Assembly (NCBI GenBank): GCA_963693315.1
Contig: OY856186.1
Coordinates: forward strand, 282,144,935 to 282,208,934
Length of the DNA: 64,000 bases
Direction: 5' to 3'
Source: Diogma glabrata
Taxonomy: Eukaryota; Arthropoda; Insecta; Diptera; Cylindrotomidae
The position numbers and the translations under genes were made by a program. The notes beneath the pieces were generated by a model that was given only the letters and a program-made list of their open reading frames with translations, did no database searches and was not told where the DNA came from. The first letter of the stretch is position 1, and every line of letters starts with the position of its first letter. Below, in pieces: positions 45,201-57,800 of this stretch.

Positions 45201-45870
45201 GTTGTTGTTGTTGTTGTAGCGACGAGATGTGATGCTATCACAGGTCGGTTGGTTTCTCCGGACAATTGAAAAGGTAGTTAGCATCATGTGGCGTGCCCTC
45301 ACATGTGGGACACTTGTCAACAATTTCCTGGTCAATACTAAGTTACTAGTTATTTAAGATGCGTGACCAACCGGATCTTAACTGCGCTACGATGGTAATG
45401 GTGCTGCGTGGCAGTTTTACCTCTTCGGCAGCGACTTGTGGTGCCTTGCTATTAAGAGCTCGATTCGTAGCGTAGTTCTTTATTGTGTCTTCAACAGCTT
45501 TGGTATGAATATTTTTTAAGCCCGTCTTATACATAGGCTCGTCGATGTTACCGATGACTTGATTGTTTTTAACATCTTGTAGGAAGCATTTTGTAGTCAT
45601 TCTTATGTGTCTAGGTGGTGTTGTCATGTATAAGGTGTCGTTGCGGGGATGTTGCTCTTTATGACAGGTTCAAAGATATTGTTTGGTAAGCATTACGTTA
45701 TGTTCACGGACCGGCAATATGTTACATTCCTCGTGAAGGTGATCTCAGTGGGTCATCAAATGACATCCGGTTGCTGTACGCATGGCTGCGTTCTGTGTTA
45801 TTTGTAACTTATTCCAGTGGGTGTCAGCGACTATCTAACCTTAACTCTAATATCCAAAGCAGGGACTGAA
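45198..45870 (-). pseudogene. LOA-like LINE 3' end with (CAA)n tail
   Basis: Minus-strand translation gives QNAAMRTATGCHLMTH, then MLTKQYL, then PPRHIRMTTK, then LPRSTITIVAQLRSGWSRIL. The terminal Cys-His motif is CPTCEGTPHDANYLFNC, near 45340-45250. The sequence ends in (CAA)n (GTT repeats at 45198-45216), the simple-repeat tail of LOA/R1-type LINEs. It is 5'-truncated and carries stops, so it is dead. Confidence 0.8.
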
Positions 45871-46740
45871 ATGAGCGAGTTTGTCTATAGTCGTAGATCA
45901 AAATTAACAAAAAACTAAAAATCAACACAAAAATTCTACATGGGTTTATCTAGATAAATATAGTAAGATAGTTAAAATAAATAAAATTAGCTAATGGCGA
46001 TCAACACATCTTGCTCATTTCAACCAGAAAATCAATAATATTAACAAAATTATCTATACACCGAAAAAAAAACGTTGGTAGAATCAACTACAAAGCTTGT
46101 TTTATTTTGCGTCTAATATGAACGTGGTTATGTTAACCAATGTAGCATTGTCAATTTATTTTAAAAAACGTAACAATTTTCATTATTTAAATCAACAACG
46201 GCGTGATCAATTTCGTGTTCAAACCATCACAAATCATAGTTGAATTAAGTAGTTTGTTCATGTTTAATCAATCACGCCCCTGTTCATAGAAACATGAAAA
46301 CTGTGTTCCTTCGACAAGGAATGTGTTTGTTTAAACACGAAATACGGATTATTTGCCCCGAGTCGAAACAGGTGCTAAAAATAAGTTTTCTTTCAGTTTT
46401 TTCTGTAATAATAAAAAACGAGGAGAAACGAAATTTGTTTATCCACGACTACTAAAGAATATATACTTTCCATGTGTATGTTGTAATGAAGCTCTGCTTC
46501 ATTGGTAAATCAATGAAGTGGCATAGCAGGCCGTGAACCTAGTGAGATTTATAAAGCCCCAAACTAGCTTCAGTAAATGGGATCGAAAGAAAAATACCTG
46601 CTGCTCCAACATAAATACCGGTATAGTACGCGTGTCTCATGATAAAATAAGCGGATATATAAAAGGCAAGTGAACTGAGTAGACTCTGGCGACTTCCGTA
46701 TATGAACAAACCACGCTCACCACGTCCAGCCTCATATTTC

Positions 46741-46830
46741 TAACACCCTCACACGCACACTCACACACACACATACTCACACACACACATATACTCACAC
46801 ATACATACTCACACACGTATGCACTCATCC
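46741..46830. repeat. (CA)n-rich simple repeat
   Basis: CACACA/TACTCACACA simple sequence; related low-complexity CACATACA sequence also occurs at 47735-47860. Confidence 0.9.
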
Positions 46831-47054
46831 ATGCTCATACGCGCATTCACACTACGCGATACGGCCAAACTACCATATTTAATCCAGTAGATTAGCTTGT
46901 TGTCATTTTCATAACTGTGGATATGCATATTAGGAGAGGTACCACCAGTATACAGAATGTTTTGATGACGGAAACAAATTCAGGAAAAGAATATCAGATG
47001 ACGAAAGATCTAGTACTCGACGGCTTGAATATGATGACTAATATTGATGGTTAA

Positions 47055-47644
47055 CAACAGTTGGTGCATGAGAGTGGATCGTGTTTTAACTTTTTGGTAA
47101 CCGATTGTAATGCTTTCCATGCAATAGTTCGAGCATCAGAACTTACTACAAGCTGTTCAACTGCTTCTACTAGTGAAGGCTGATCATACTTATATAACTC
47201 AGTCCATGAATCAAGCAAGGATGTTAATATACCTCCCTGTTTGGAAATTTTTTTAGTACAATCACATCAGGTCCACACATATGTTTAACCAACGAGATGC
47301 ATATTCTCATATGCCGTAGTAACATTTCTATTAATTTTGTTCCAAACTAAAAAAAAAAGTACTCAAAAAAAATTTTCAAAAATAATATTGTAATCATTTG
47401 CACTTTTTAATGTAGTATACGAATTATCGAATTGGCAAAACATTATTCGTCGAGATAAAATAATTGGATTAAATATTGGTATGGTAACAATAGAATGAAG
47501 GCATTCTTTTTCATCCGCCATATCTTCTTTCACCAATCTATTCGTTACTGCTGCTGATTCACGAATTTTGTTTTTCATTCCATCATCAAATTCGGTAATG
47601 AACCCCAAAACAGTTGCTTGAGTGAATATTAATAAGCCATCCAT
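47055..47644 (-). pseudogene. HPS1: fragment resembling HPS1 (BLOC-3 subunit) N-terminus
   Basis: Three minus-strand pieces in changing frames occur in the order of HPS1. They are MDGLLIFTQATVLGF...IFNPIILSRRIMFCQFDNSY (47644-47363), LIEMLLRHMRICISLVKHMC (about 47345-47250) and ILTSLLDSWTELYKYDQPSL...SSDARTIAWKALQSV (about 47240-47070). By recollection they line up with the longin-like start of HPS1, which pairs with HPS4 as the Rab32/38 exchange factor BLOC-3. A short stretch between pieces 1 and 2 is missing, a frameshift separates 2 and 3, and no introns or later exons are seen. It is probably a pseudogene or captured fragment; the assignment is by eye. Confidence 0.5.
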
Positions 47645-48400
47645 TTTTAATTTTAATTATTTATAAGTTTTTATCAATAAGTTTTGCAATATTTATGTAA
47701 AATTCCTGTTTATATGGTTCCAATTGGATTCTGGCAGACACACGTGCATGCAACAAAGCTACTCTCTAATACGTACCCACATCCACACAACCATATATAT
47801 ACACTCATACACCTACATACATATCCATAGTCATTCATACCCACACATAGAACAAAGTTATAATATGACTCACCCCATAGCTAGTCCAGATCCCGCCTCA
47901 AAGAGCCCCTTTACTCATGCATCCAGTATATGGTTTGTGGAATTCCGCCGGCAATACTTGTAGATATTCAGGAAATATCCTATTATTCAGCCTTCCGGAT
48001 GGCGGAAATGTTGGGAAATTGTTTCAGCAAAACTTTTTTGATGATCACGGACGTGGTTGTTTTTCCGGAAATATCTTTAATTATACAGCGTACAGGATGA
48101 CACCAAATGCAAAATACAAAATGGTTGATACGGAAATGTACTGCAGTATTTAGCACACAGGACGCAATGGTGGCATTTGATAAATTGTTTAATGTAGACT
48201 GCCAACCAAAGCGAATTCACCATCCGGACGCAATCACTTGGTCACTTCACGTTGAAACGTTCGCTATCCCTGAAATATAACAACCCTAGCCATATACTTC
48301 TAAATTTTATTTATTTTACAGATTTGGTTTTGTTGATCTCCTCCCTTTGAGACACTGGTTTTCACAGAATTATTATTTTTACTTCGCACAAATACAATTA
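47645..48400. other. no recognised gene
   Basis: A plus-strand ORF at 47917-48153 has no family resemblance that I recognise. Confidence 0.4.
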
Positions 48401-48800
48401 CGATTTTTATTGACCAACAGTCTCTTTTAAAAAGAATTATCACAGAATTTTTCACAAGTACAATTACGATTTTTATTGAGTAACGGTCTCTTTTATAAAG
48501 AATTATCACAGAATTTTCCATACATACGGTTATGATTTTTAATACATTATTTAACAGATTTTTATTGCCTAATTTTACAATATTCACTAACATAGAATTA
48601 TGATAAAACGTTGGACATGCGAAGAATTATGATTTGTATTCAATATTTTATTACCAGATTTTTATTGCCTATTTTTACAATATTCGCTAACACAAAACTA
48701 TGATAAACGCTCGACATGCGAACAATTATGATTTTTTCAATATTTTATTTAACAGTTTATTACCTATTTTTATAATATTAGTTAACATAACACAAATTTA
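48400..48800. repeat. diverged tandem repeats (about 70-120 bp)
   Basis: Units containing ATTATCACAGAATTTT(T/C), ACAATTACGATTTTTATTGA and CTAACACAAAACTATGATAA recur three to five times with progressive divergence. Confidence 0.65.
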
Positions 48801-49112
48801 TGGTAAACATGGTAAACATTAGTTTTTGGTTCTTTTTTTGGATATCTTCTTTGTTTTTATTGATTTTTATCATCAAATTAATTAATTTTTGTAATAAGTT
48901 GAAAGAAAACCACACCCAAAAACAAAGCTCAATGTGTAAACGTCAAAAATCACAATCGACAGCAAACAGCTGTTAACAGTTTAGCACAGAATAGAATTAA
49001 GAGACAGAAGCCCTCTATTGGCTTCTATTTATAGTATATTAACGGCCGTTTGTAAACAATAACAAACGATAAGTTTGTTTCTTGGGAACTTTTCGCTCAT
49101 TAATATACCCAC

Positions 49113-49510
49113 TAAGGAGTTTGCACATCTCTTTCATAAAAAACTGAAAAAATTATGTAAGAGATAATTACGAATTGGAGGCAAGAAACTGTGTTTAAAA
49201 AAGAAGTAAAAACAACTTCGAAAGTTCATGACATTATAGTAAACGAGAAGTAACATATCGCTTGATTTATAAATCAGTGCATTTTTTTCTTGTCTTTTTG
49301 GGAAATAGAGCGATTCCAAATTAAGGAGATTGCACAACTGTTTTTATGACAAATTTAAACAGAAATTACTGTAAGAGACGACTACAAACTGAATATAAGA
49401 AATTGGATTTAACAAAAAGGTAAAAAAATAATATCAAAAGTTCTGGTTATTAAAAACTAGCGCGTGTGAGAAAGTAGGGCGACTCCAAATTACGGAGATG
49501 GGACAGCAGC
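49113..49510. repeat. diverged direct repeat, about 200-bp period
   Basis: The block starting AAGGAG(A)TTTGCACA...TGTAAGAGA(T/C)GA..ACGAA occurs near 49113 and 49323. A third start lies near 49493 (ACGGAGATGGGACAGC). No coding signal. Confidence 0.5.
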
Positions 49511-49593
49511 TTCGTTACAATGTCTTCCATTGTAATTTTATACATTCTCTAACTTGTGTATATAATGTGACGCAATCGTTACATTCTACTACA

Positions 49594-50112
49594 GGAGCCC
49601 TATTCCCGAACACATATTTACCAATCGACAATATTGTCAATTTCACCAAAATGCTTAACAACTTTGTATAAAAATGGTATTCTGTAACTCTTATTTGTGT
49701 ATCTTAGACACAAACCAATTATAACAAAACTATAACAGATTTTTGGCACTAGATTAGTACTTTTGACAACTAACTTTTTTAATATTAAAACATGCAAAAT
49801 AAAAAAAAATATATTTAATAAATAAATATGTTTTAATGAAATTTATATAAAAATATGATTATTTGATATTATTAAAGACTTAATTTTGCGTTATAAATTA
49901 ATTTTTACGACAATCGATGAAATTTGTATAAAAAAGTCAACACTCAAAACATAAAGCAAAATTGTGATTTTGACAGTAACTATATTGTTCTTGTCAGATT
50001 CACAATATTGTGTTGAATTTTCACCAAATTGGTGTTACATAATATGAAATTCACAATATTGTGTGAATCTACAATATTGTGATGACGTTTATGTGTTCGG
50101 GAATAGGGCCTC
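49594..50112. mobile_element. MITE with TTCCCGAACACATA termini
   Basis: The ends are inverted copies of GCCCTATTCCCGAACACATA (20 bp, exact), at 49596-49616 and ending near 50110. CACAATATTGT palindromes cluster in the right half. No coding capacity. A fragment of the same family lies near 36117. Confidence 0.8.
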
Positions 50113-52456
50113 AGTTCTATAGTTTATTTGTTGGTATAGTATTATCAAAAGGTTAAAACGAGAACAATATACATATATAAGATATAAAATAATAAATTTA
50201 AGTTTCGTTTTTCTATGCTATCTTTGATTTACATATTTCAATATGGTGATAAAAACTTTAGCAGGGAAACTGGAAATTAATCGAAATATTTTTCAGCCGT
50301 GGATAAAAGAGTATCTTGTATTCGCATAGGATGATGGCAATTCTTCATTCGGATGATTCCGAGAAAATTTCATCCTCGTGAAGAACTACCATCATCCGCA
50401 ACTCATACAAGAATCTACTATTAATGATAATAATAATAAACAAAAGAAAAGAATGAATTATAAGAACAGAATAATAAAAATTATTTTTATATATTCTAAC
50501 ATGGCTGGTTTTATTTAACATTTTAGGAAATAATTTACATGCGTTTAATTAAATTGAATAATTATAATTTATTATTTGCATATAAAATTATGTGCGAAAA
50601 TTTTTTTTTAGTGAATGTAATAAAACAATCTCGCTAAAAAACAGGCCCTTTCAATAATTAATTTTAGTGATTTAAAAAACTTATTATATATTTTTAATAT
50701 TTTTTATTTGTCTTGTTTCATATCGATTTATCGATATTTTAATTTAATATTTCATAGTATTGAGAAATTTATGGGAAATTAGTATTATTTTCTACACATA
50801 ATTCAAATATTTAAATTTTTTGATTTCTGAATTTTGGTCTTTTAAATTGTATCATTGAAAAAATGGCGATAAAATGAACGCATCCATTACAAACAAAATC
50901 ACACTCATACATTTCCAATTTAGAACTTAAATATACGACGCTATCTTCATGCATACAAATTTTTGTCGGGTTTGATGCGATATACATACTTTTAATATAA
51001 AAAATTTCAAATATTATATTTACGAAAAAAAGGAACCCATACAAACATCGATATCAGCAAAAAACAAAACAAAGATGTACCAAACCTTTATATGTAAATA
51101 AATGGTCTATAATAATATAATTTAGGCGACATCCTATATCTTAGAAATTGGAACATGTTCGTGATAGTTGTACAATGTACACCGTTTGCATTTCAATAAC
51201 ATTTCATACATGCTAAAATCAAATATGTTTGTGATACTTTTAAAAAAATTTATCAACTACGACTGAATAGTCAATTCAAATACGGAGTATTGTTTGATTC
51301 TATCACAAACGTATTCAATATCACAGTTTTTAGTCTAATTTTTAATTTACCACCTTTGTAGTCAATTGAAAATAAAATCAAAAACGGCATTGTTGCTCGA
51401 AAATGAAATCATAGTTGACTCAACTACAAACATGGTTAAATCAAATATTTTTGTTATAATTATAAAAAAATATATCAACAACGGCTAAATTGTTAATTTA
51501 GCGTTGGTTGATTCAATCACAAACGTATTTAATTCCACAATTTTCACTTAATGTTCGATTAACAATTCAACATGTTTGAATCAACCAAGATTTTTTCTTT
51601 CGGTCTACAAATATGTAACTTTAAATGGTACGGAATATTCACTATACGGTAGCTATATGATAAGCGAGAGTTTACCGATGAACGGATAAAGAACCAAAAC
51701 AAAACTCACATGCATATACGTTAAAATTTAACCCCTCAAACACCCATAATGTATCTCTTAAAAATCGATTCGTCGTGTATATAACTAAACCATAGTAATC
51801 ACTTTAATAAAAAAACATTTTGTAATAAATAATAAATCGGATACTTACGATAAAAAGAATATAATTTCCGAAATATATATATTTCTATTTTTCTGACCAT
51901 CATCATCAACCCACTTGAATTACATTGAGTTATTTTTCTTATAATAACTTTTGATCAAATACTTCCGCTTTTATATTCTCAATAAATACATTATCCAACA
52001 ACAAAATACTGATTAAATAGTCTTCCGGTTGAGTCAATGATCTCGTATAACTTTTATTGTACTTAAAGTTAATCAGGAGAAAAATATAATTATAGTAATA
52101 ATAACGTTATTGTTTTATTTTTCATTACAGTGCTTATAAATTTACACCTCTTTTTCTTTACATAATGTTTATCTAACAGTTTTAAGCATTGAATCAATCG
52201 AATGCAATTTGTGCTAACTCATTTATAATTGAATAAAACCAAAAATATTCTTATTTCATTTATTTTATTTTCTTATCTTAAAACTTTTAATATTAGCGTT
52301 TATCTTTACAGTTTTTAATTACGATTAATTACTTTCAACTATTTTTTTAACTCATAAAATTTTTTTATTAACTCTTTTATTATTGTGATTTGTATTTTTG
52401 CGACAAGGATTATTAAACTTAATGAGTTGCAAATTTTTATTTTTATTCACAACCGT
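50113..52456. other. AT-rich sequence, no recognised gene
   Basis: Apart from the repeat words near 51170-51600 noted for the putative TIR region, I see no gene or terminal repeat. Confidence 0.5.
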
Positions 52457-52690
52457 TTAAGTAATATGGCTATTTGTGACTTTTTTAAAATTGGCAAATG
52501 AGAGATTGGTCAAATCGTTGTTGGCTTGAAAATTATTATTTTTGAAAATTGTCGTTGAATTTGAGTATAGAATTAAATGACGTTTCAAATGATTGAGGTG
52601 CGTTGCTCCCTCAGAGAATTTGAAGTAATATCCAGCTATGGAGATGTATATTATGTAATACACTACTGTCAATATATTATTAAATGACAT
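52457..52690 (-). CDS. hypothetical 77-aa protein with hydrophobic N-terminus
   Basis: The ATG-led minus-strand ORF begins MSFNNILTVVYYIIYISIAG, a hydrophobic segment that could be a signal peptide or a membrane anchor. A polar, Asn/Thr-rich tail follows (HLNHLKRHLILYSNSTTIF) up to a TAA stop. I recognise no family. Codon choice is less AT-monotone than in surrounding sequence, which is a weak hint of coding. It could be a first exon or a chance ORF. Confidence 0.25.
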   Translation of the reverse strand: MSFNNILTVVYYIIYISIAGYYFKFSEGATHLNHLKRHLILYSNSTTIFKNNNFQANNDLTNLSFANFKKVTNSHIT

Positions 52691-53760
52691 TTCCTTACTT
52701 TATTATCTGTTTTCATTTCAATGTTGGTAACATGTACAAAAACCAACAATCAACCACCAAGCGGAGACACATAATAATATTTATGCAACCAAAATTCCAT
52801 TTCATCACGTTTCATTCATTCACATATCATATTTCTTATCTTCAAACCGCATAATATTTTTAAGACTAAAAAATATAAAAACAATTCTTTAAAACCAATA
52901 AAGATTTTTATTTATTTAAATCCAAAACGTATACACAATAAAAAATTTATAGTTATTACATCATTTCGAATAGCAAATAATATACAAAACATTTACATAT
53001 ATGTATCTCAATAATTTCTTATTTTTATAACAAAAACGAAATTGCGCGTGAATGGGAATTCATTTAATATTGAAATAAGACGAAAATCAAATAAGAAAAT
53101 TAAAAAAAGAGATAGTGTGAGATTAGAAAATATAATAATAATAATAATATAAATTGTAGATAATTTTTTTCGGCTACTTATCTAAGATATTATTATTATA
53201 TTATATTATGAGGAGTTTTGTATTGATATTCTTTTGTTTGCTATTTTGTAAGTCGTTTCAGGCTTGTGTTATAATAAGATTATTTTTTTCATTTTTTAAG
53301 AAACACATTTGGAATTGTTATTGTGTGCACAAAATAATATCTTTTATTTTGTTGAATACTAATCATTGGGATTATGATGCCGTTTTGACAGGTTTAGGAA
53401 AATTTCGAAAAGATTTGGAAAAGAAATTTTTAAGAATTAAATATAGGAATTTCTTTGATTGATTGAAGGTATTATAGGTTCGTTTATCATAAGTTCGTGG
53501 ATCATATAGGTTCGTGGATCAATATTAAAAACAACGATTGGAAACAATCAATAATGACTAGACACATGCGACTTAGAATGTTGACCATAATAGAAATATT
53601 ACACATCCTATGGATTCACACAATAGTACTGTCAAGAAAATTCAATGCAATAAAATCTTCATTCAAAATTAATAAAATTTCTATAAAAAAATTATGTCTA
53701 ACTGACGATTGAGAAATTCAACTTAAGTAATATAACTGATGATGAAGTTTCAACTTAGAA
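52691..53760. other. AT-rich sequence, no recognised gene
   Basis: Two short plus-strand ORFs (53208-53462 and 53497-53712) have AT-driven composition and no family resemblance. Confidence 0.45.
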
Positions 53761-53767
53761 ATATCAT

Positions 53768-53865
53768 CGCCTTGGTGTCGTAGTGGTTAAACGTGTCTGC
53801 CAAAGGAATTGAACTCGCTCTGGCACTGATGAGGTTACGAGTTCAAATCCCAACCGAAACACGTA
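53768..53865 (+). repeat. tRNA-derived SINE head
   Basis: An A-box-like region (TGGTGTCGTAGTGGTTAAA) and a B box (ACGAGTTCAAATCCC) lie about 55 bases apart, as in the RNA polymerase III promoter of a tRNA. The ends do not pair as an acceptor stem, and a long insertion replaces the anticodon arm. A SINE head fits better than a tRNA gene. Confidence 0.6.
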
Positions 53866-55194
53866 AAAGAGAAAAACAGAGTTTTTTTCTGAGAAATTTC
53901 AATCGAATTGGAAATATTCAAAATAATTCCTTAGTTACTTGAGTTAAATTGCTCACAAAAATCCCGGAGAGTAAATAACCTTCAAAGCAATATCTTACTT
54001 TAACGAACAGTCGAAATCATATAACTAAAATGGCTTGCCTTTGAAGGATAAAATATTCCAGCCGGAATGGCAAAAATAGAGAGACATGCTTTTCGTATAT
54101 GCAGTGTCATCTTTAGGGACAAGTATACCGTGTTTAGTGGGTAAGGAGTCCCAAGCCATGCGAACGTGTTCAAAATTGAAAATTTGCCCCTTGATAACTA
54201 GATTGGAGTGTTTATCTTCCGATTTCTCTCTTTTGTGTACTTGATGGGCCGTGTTTTCTGTGCCCAGCAGCTCTCAATTTTTAAACACGTATCATAAGTT
54301 TTTTTCTCATTCTATTTTCGGATTTAATCAATTATAATATAAACAAGTAACACTGCAATTTTTCATGTTCCATTTCTTTTTAACTGTTTTGCCGTGTTTC
54401 ATCTTGCAGATCATTAGTTAATGAAATGAAAGTCATTCTTCTCGAATCGTATAATATTTTGCTTTAAAAGATTACTAGAGTATATTAGAGTAATTTTTGC
54501 TTTTTCCGACCTACAATTCTTAAGCTATACAAAGTAACAAAATTTGAATGCCAGATTTATTTTAAAAATCTGTTGCATTATACTTGATGTATTCTAAACA
54601 TCTGTGTCAAACGATTGGAACTTTAACGTAACTTTAAAATTGTTTGATACTATTATTTTTATTCTATGTTGTTTACATTCTTTGATTGGTAATTTTTTTT
54701 TATAGTTTTTGTCTATGAGTGTGACAACCCCGCGCGCTGCAAAACCACAGATTTCACCAAAGTTTTAAAAACAAATGTTCTGGATATATAATGAGCTTAT
54801 ATCCATCAAATACTTCAATTAATGGCAAACTATTGTTAATGATTTCGCGTACATAGTTCTAATTATAAAAAAAAGTCAGACAAGTGCGAATAAAATTCGC
54901 TCGTCAAGGGTTCCGTGAATGTAAAAGAACACAATATCAAAAACTATTGACAAAAAGTTGTGTTGCAATGTCTTTATATTTCCAGACCATAGACGCATAA
55001 CAAAATAATTAATGTTTAATCGTAAATGTCAATAGTAAATTACAATCAAATCCACATTGATCAAAAATAACTCAAAAAATGTTACATTAGGTTAAATCTC
55101 ATCCATAGATGTTTATGGTAACTCAAGCAAGATTCACCAGCTTGTAAATGGTTTAAATTTGAATATTTTTTCGGTCAATCAAGTGTTGAAATTT

Positions 55195-57800
55195 AGGGGG
55201 GGGTGGAGAGGCTACATACTAAAAATATTTTTTTCAATAAGACAAAAACTGTGCACCGCTAAGTTCTAAAAAAATGAGATATCACTAGCCAAGGTGATAT
55301 CTTAGAGGTGCTGGCGGATGAACTGTATTCAGTCAACGGTAGTACTCTCAATCTTAGCTAATGAATATTCCTTGATGCTGGAACGCTGTAGCTTGCTCGA
55401 TGAAACGAGCCTTCATATAACTACATATCTGAGCTTTAATCATTCAAAAATATACTGCGTCCCATAATCAGGGATTATGCCATTGGCTGGACTATTGGCA
55501 AACCAATTTTAGTTTTGTTCCTGCAAATTTGTAAAACAAATTTGCTTTTTATCTCTTATTTTATTTTTATTTTCACTATCCTATCACGAAATATTGGCCT
55601 GTGTCATATTTTATATGTGATAGGATTTTTGGTTTAGTTATCCATTACTTAACAAAAAAATATTAAAAAAAAACAAAAAAAAACAGATTTGCGTCCATTA
55701 ACATCCTTAGAACGCATGTTGTTGTGGGACCTTGGTCTTAAAAGGTTTCTATGTGTTGTTGTGACACATATTGTAATGCCTACTACACATCACATTTTAT
55801 TAAAAAAAAAAAATGTTTCTTAAATTAAGTGCTCCTTCATATGACACCCCATTCGCTTGGGTCAAAAGTGGTTTTTTACTCTCCCCACACCCATCACCTA
55901 AACACACAGAAATATAGTTATTTGAGAATTTGCTATGATTTTCATTCAAAATTTACAAATTTACCTGTTTCTGCGAATTTTTTCAAATTTTTCCGTCAAT
56001 CATCGTCGAAACGTAGGGCGCGAAACGATCTGAATTTTGCACTTTTTGATAATAACTCAAAAACTTTACATCACAAAATTCTAAAAAAAATTGCAATGAT
56101 TTATAAATTAGGTGCTCTTTTAAATGACATCTCACTCGCTTGGGTCCAAAAAGATTTTCTTTTACCCTCTTTACCCCGGTCCCCTATATAATTATTTGAG
56201 ACCTCTCTATAATTTTCATACAAAATTTACCGAATTTCCTAGCTCTGTGAATTTTTTCAAATTTTTCTGTCAATCAGTGTCGAATCGTAGGGGGGGGGGA
56301 GGTTGGACGGTCTGAATTTTGCACTTTTTTGTCCATAACTCAAAAACTGTGCACCGCAAAATTCTAAAAAAAACTGCAACAAATTTTAAATTTGGTGTTC
56401 TTTCAAATGACACCCCAGTCGTTTGGGTCAAAAAAAATTTTTTTTACTCTCTTTACACCGGTCCCCTAAACACACAAATATAATTATTTGAGACCTCGCT
56501 ATAATTTTCATACTAAATTTACTAAATTTCCTAGCTCTGTGAATTTTTTCAAATTTTTCTGTCAATCAGTGTCGAAACGTAGGGGGGGGGGAACGATCTG
56601 CAAGTTGCACTTTTTTGTCCATAACTCAAAAACTGTGCACCGCAAAATTCTAAAAAAAATTGAAACAAATTTTAAATTAGGTGTTCTTTCAAATGACACC
56701 CCACTCGCTTGGGTCAAACAAAATTTTTTCTTACCCTCTTTACACCGGTCCCCTAAACACACAGAAATATAATTATTTGAGACCTCGCTATAATTTTCAT
56801 ACAAAACTTACTAAATTTCCTAGCTCTGTGAATTTTTTCAAATTTTTCTGTCAATCATCGTCGAAACGTAGGAGGGGGAACGGTCTGAATTTTGCACTTT
56901 TATGTCCATAACTCAAAAACTGTGCACCGCAAAATTCTAAAAAAAATTGAAACAAATTTTAAATTATTTGAGACCTCGCTATAATTTTCATACAAAACTT
57001 ACTAAATTTCCTAGCTCTGTGAATTTCTTCAAATTTTTCTGTCAATCAGTGTCGAAACGTAGGGGGGGGGGGGGTAACGATCTGCAAGTTGCACTTTTTT
57101 GTCCATAACTCAAAAACTGTGCACCGCAAAATTCTTAAAAAAATTGAAACAAATTCTAAATTAGATGTTCTTTCAAATGACACCCCCATCGCTTGGGTCC
57201 AAAAAGATTTTCTTTCACCCTCTTTACACCGGTCCCCTAAACACACAGAAATATAATTATTTGAGACCTCGCTATAACTTTCATACAAAATTTACTAAAT
57301 TTCCTAGCTCTGTGAATTTCTTCAAATTTTTCTGTCAATCAGTGTCGAAACGTAGTGGGGGGGAACGGTCTGAATTTTGCACTTTTTTGTCCATAACTCA
57401 AAAACTGTGCACCGCAAAATTCTAAAAACAAATTGAAACAAATTTTAAATTAGGTGTTCTTTCAAATGACACCCCACTCGCTTGGGTCAAACAAAATTTT
57501 TTTTTACCCTCTTTACACCGGTCCCCTAAACACACAGAAATATAATTATTTGAGACCTCGCTATAATTGAAATATAATTATTTGAGACCTCGCATATCAT
57601 ACAAAATTTACCAAATTTCCTAACTCTGTGAATTTTTACAAATTTTTCTGTCAATCAGTGTCGAAACGTAGGGGGGGGGGGGGGGGGGAACGGTCTGCAA
57701 GTTGCACTTTTTTGTCCATAACTCAAAAACTGTGCATCGCAAAATTCTAAAAAAAATTGCTATGTTTCTAAATAAAGTGCTCTTTCAAATGACACCCCAC
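55195..57800. repeat. satellite of about 285-bp units, seven to eight copies
   Basis: Each unit contains TTTCAAATGACACCCCACTC, ACACCGGTCCCCTAAACACA, TTTTTCTGTCAATCAGTGTC, a G-run of 7-18 and ACTCAAAAACTGTGCACCGC. Unit starts, judged by the TGACA(C/T)C motif, lie near 55840, 56127, 56406, 56693, 57178, 57467 and 57789. One unit near 56950 carries an internal deletion, and a partial unit lies near 55195. The short ORFs on both strands repeat with the unit and are not genes. Confidence 0.93.

Larger units (their letters stand above)
46060..51604. mobile_element. putative 5.5-kb TIR-bounded region
   Basis: The left edge ACCGAAAAAAAAACGTTGGT and the inverted right edge ACCGAAAGAAAAAATCTTGG agree imperfectly over about 27 bp. 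Words such as TCACAAACGTATT, GTTTGTGATA and TTGATTCAA recur near both ends (46200-46280 and 51170-51600). I could not establish a target duplication. It encloses the HPS1-like fragment and a MITE. Confidence 0.4.

Noticed and set aside
46637..46828. Cysteine-rich small ORF (Cys-Val-Ser repeats)
   Set aside because: Encoded by the (CA)n-type simple repeat; the Cys content follows from GTGTGT, not from a toxin-like or metal-binding fold.
47917..48153. Plus-strand ORF opposite the HPS1-like region
   Set aside because: No family resemblance and no supporting splice or start context.
53768..53865. A functional tRNA gene
   Set aside because: The putative acceptor ends do not pair and the middle is too long; a SINE head fits better.
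55829..57425. Repeated ORFs on both strands
   Set aside because: They recur with the 285-bp satellite unit and have no family resemblance.
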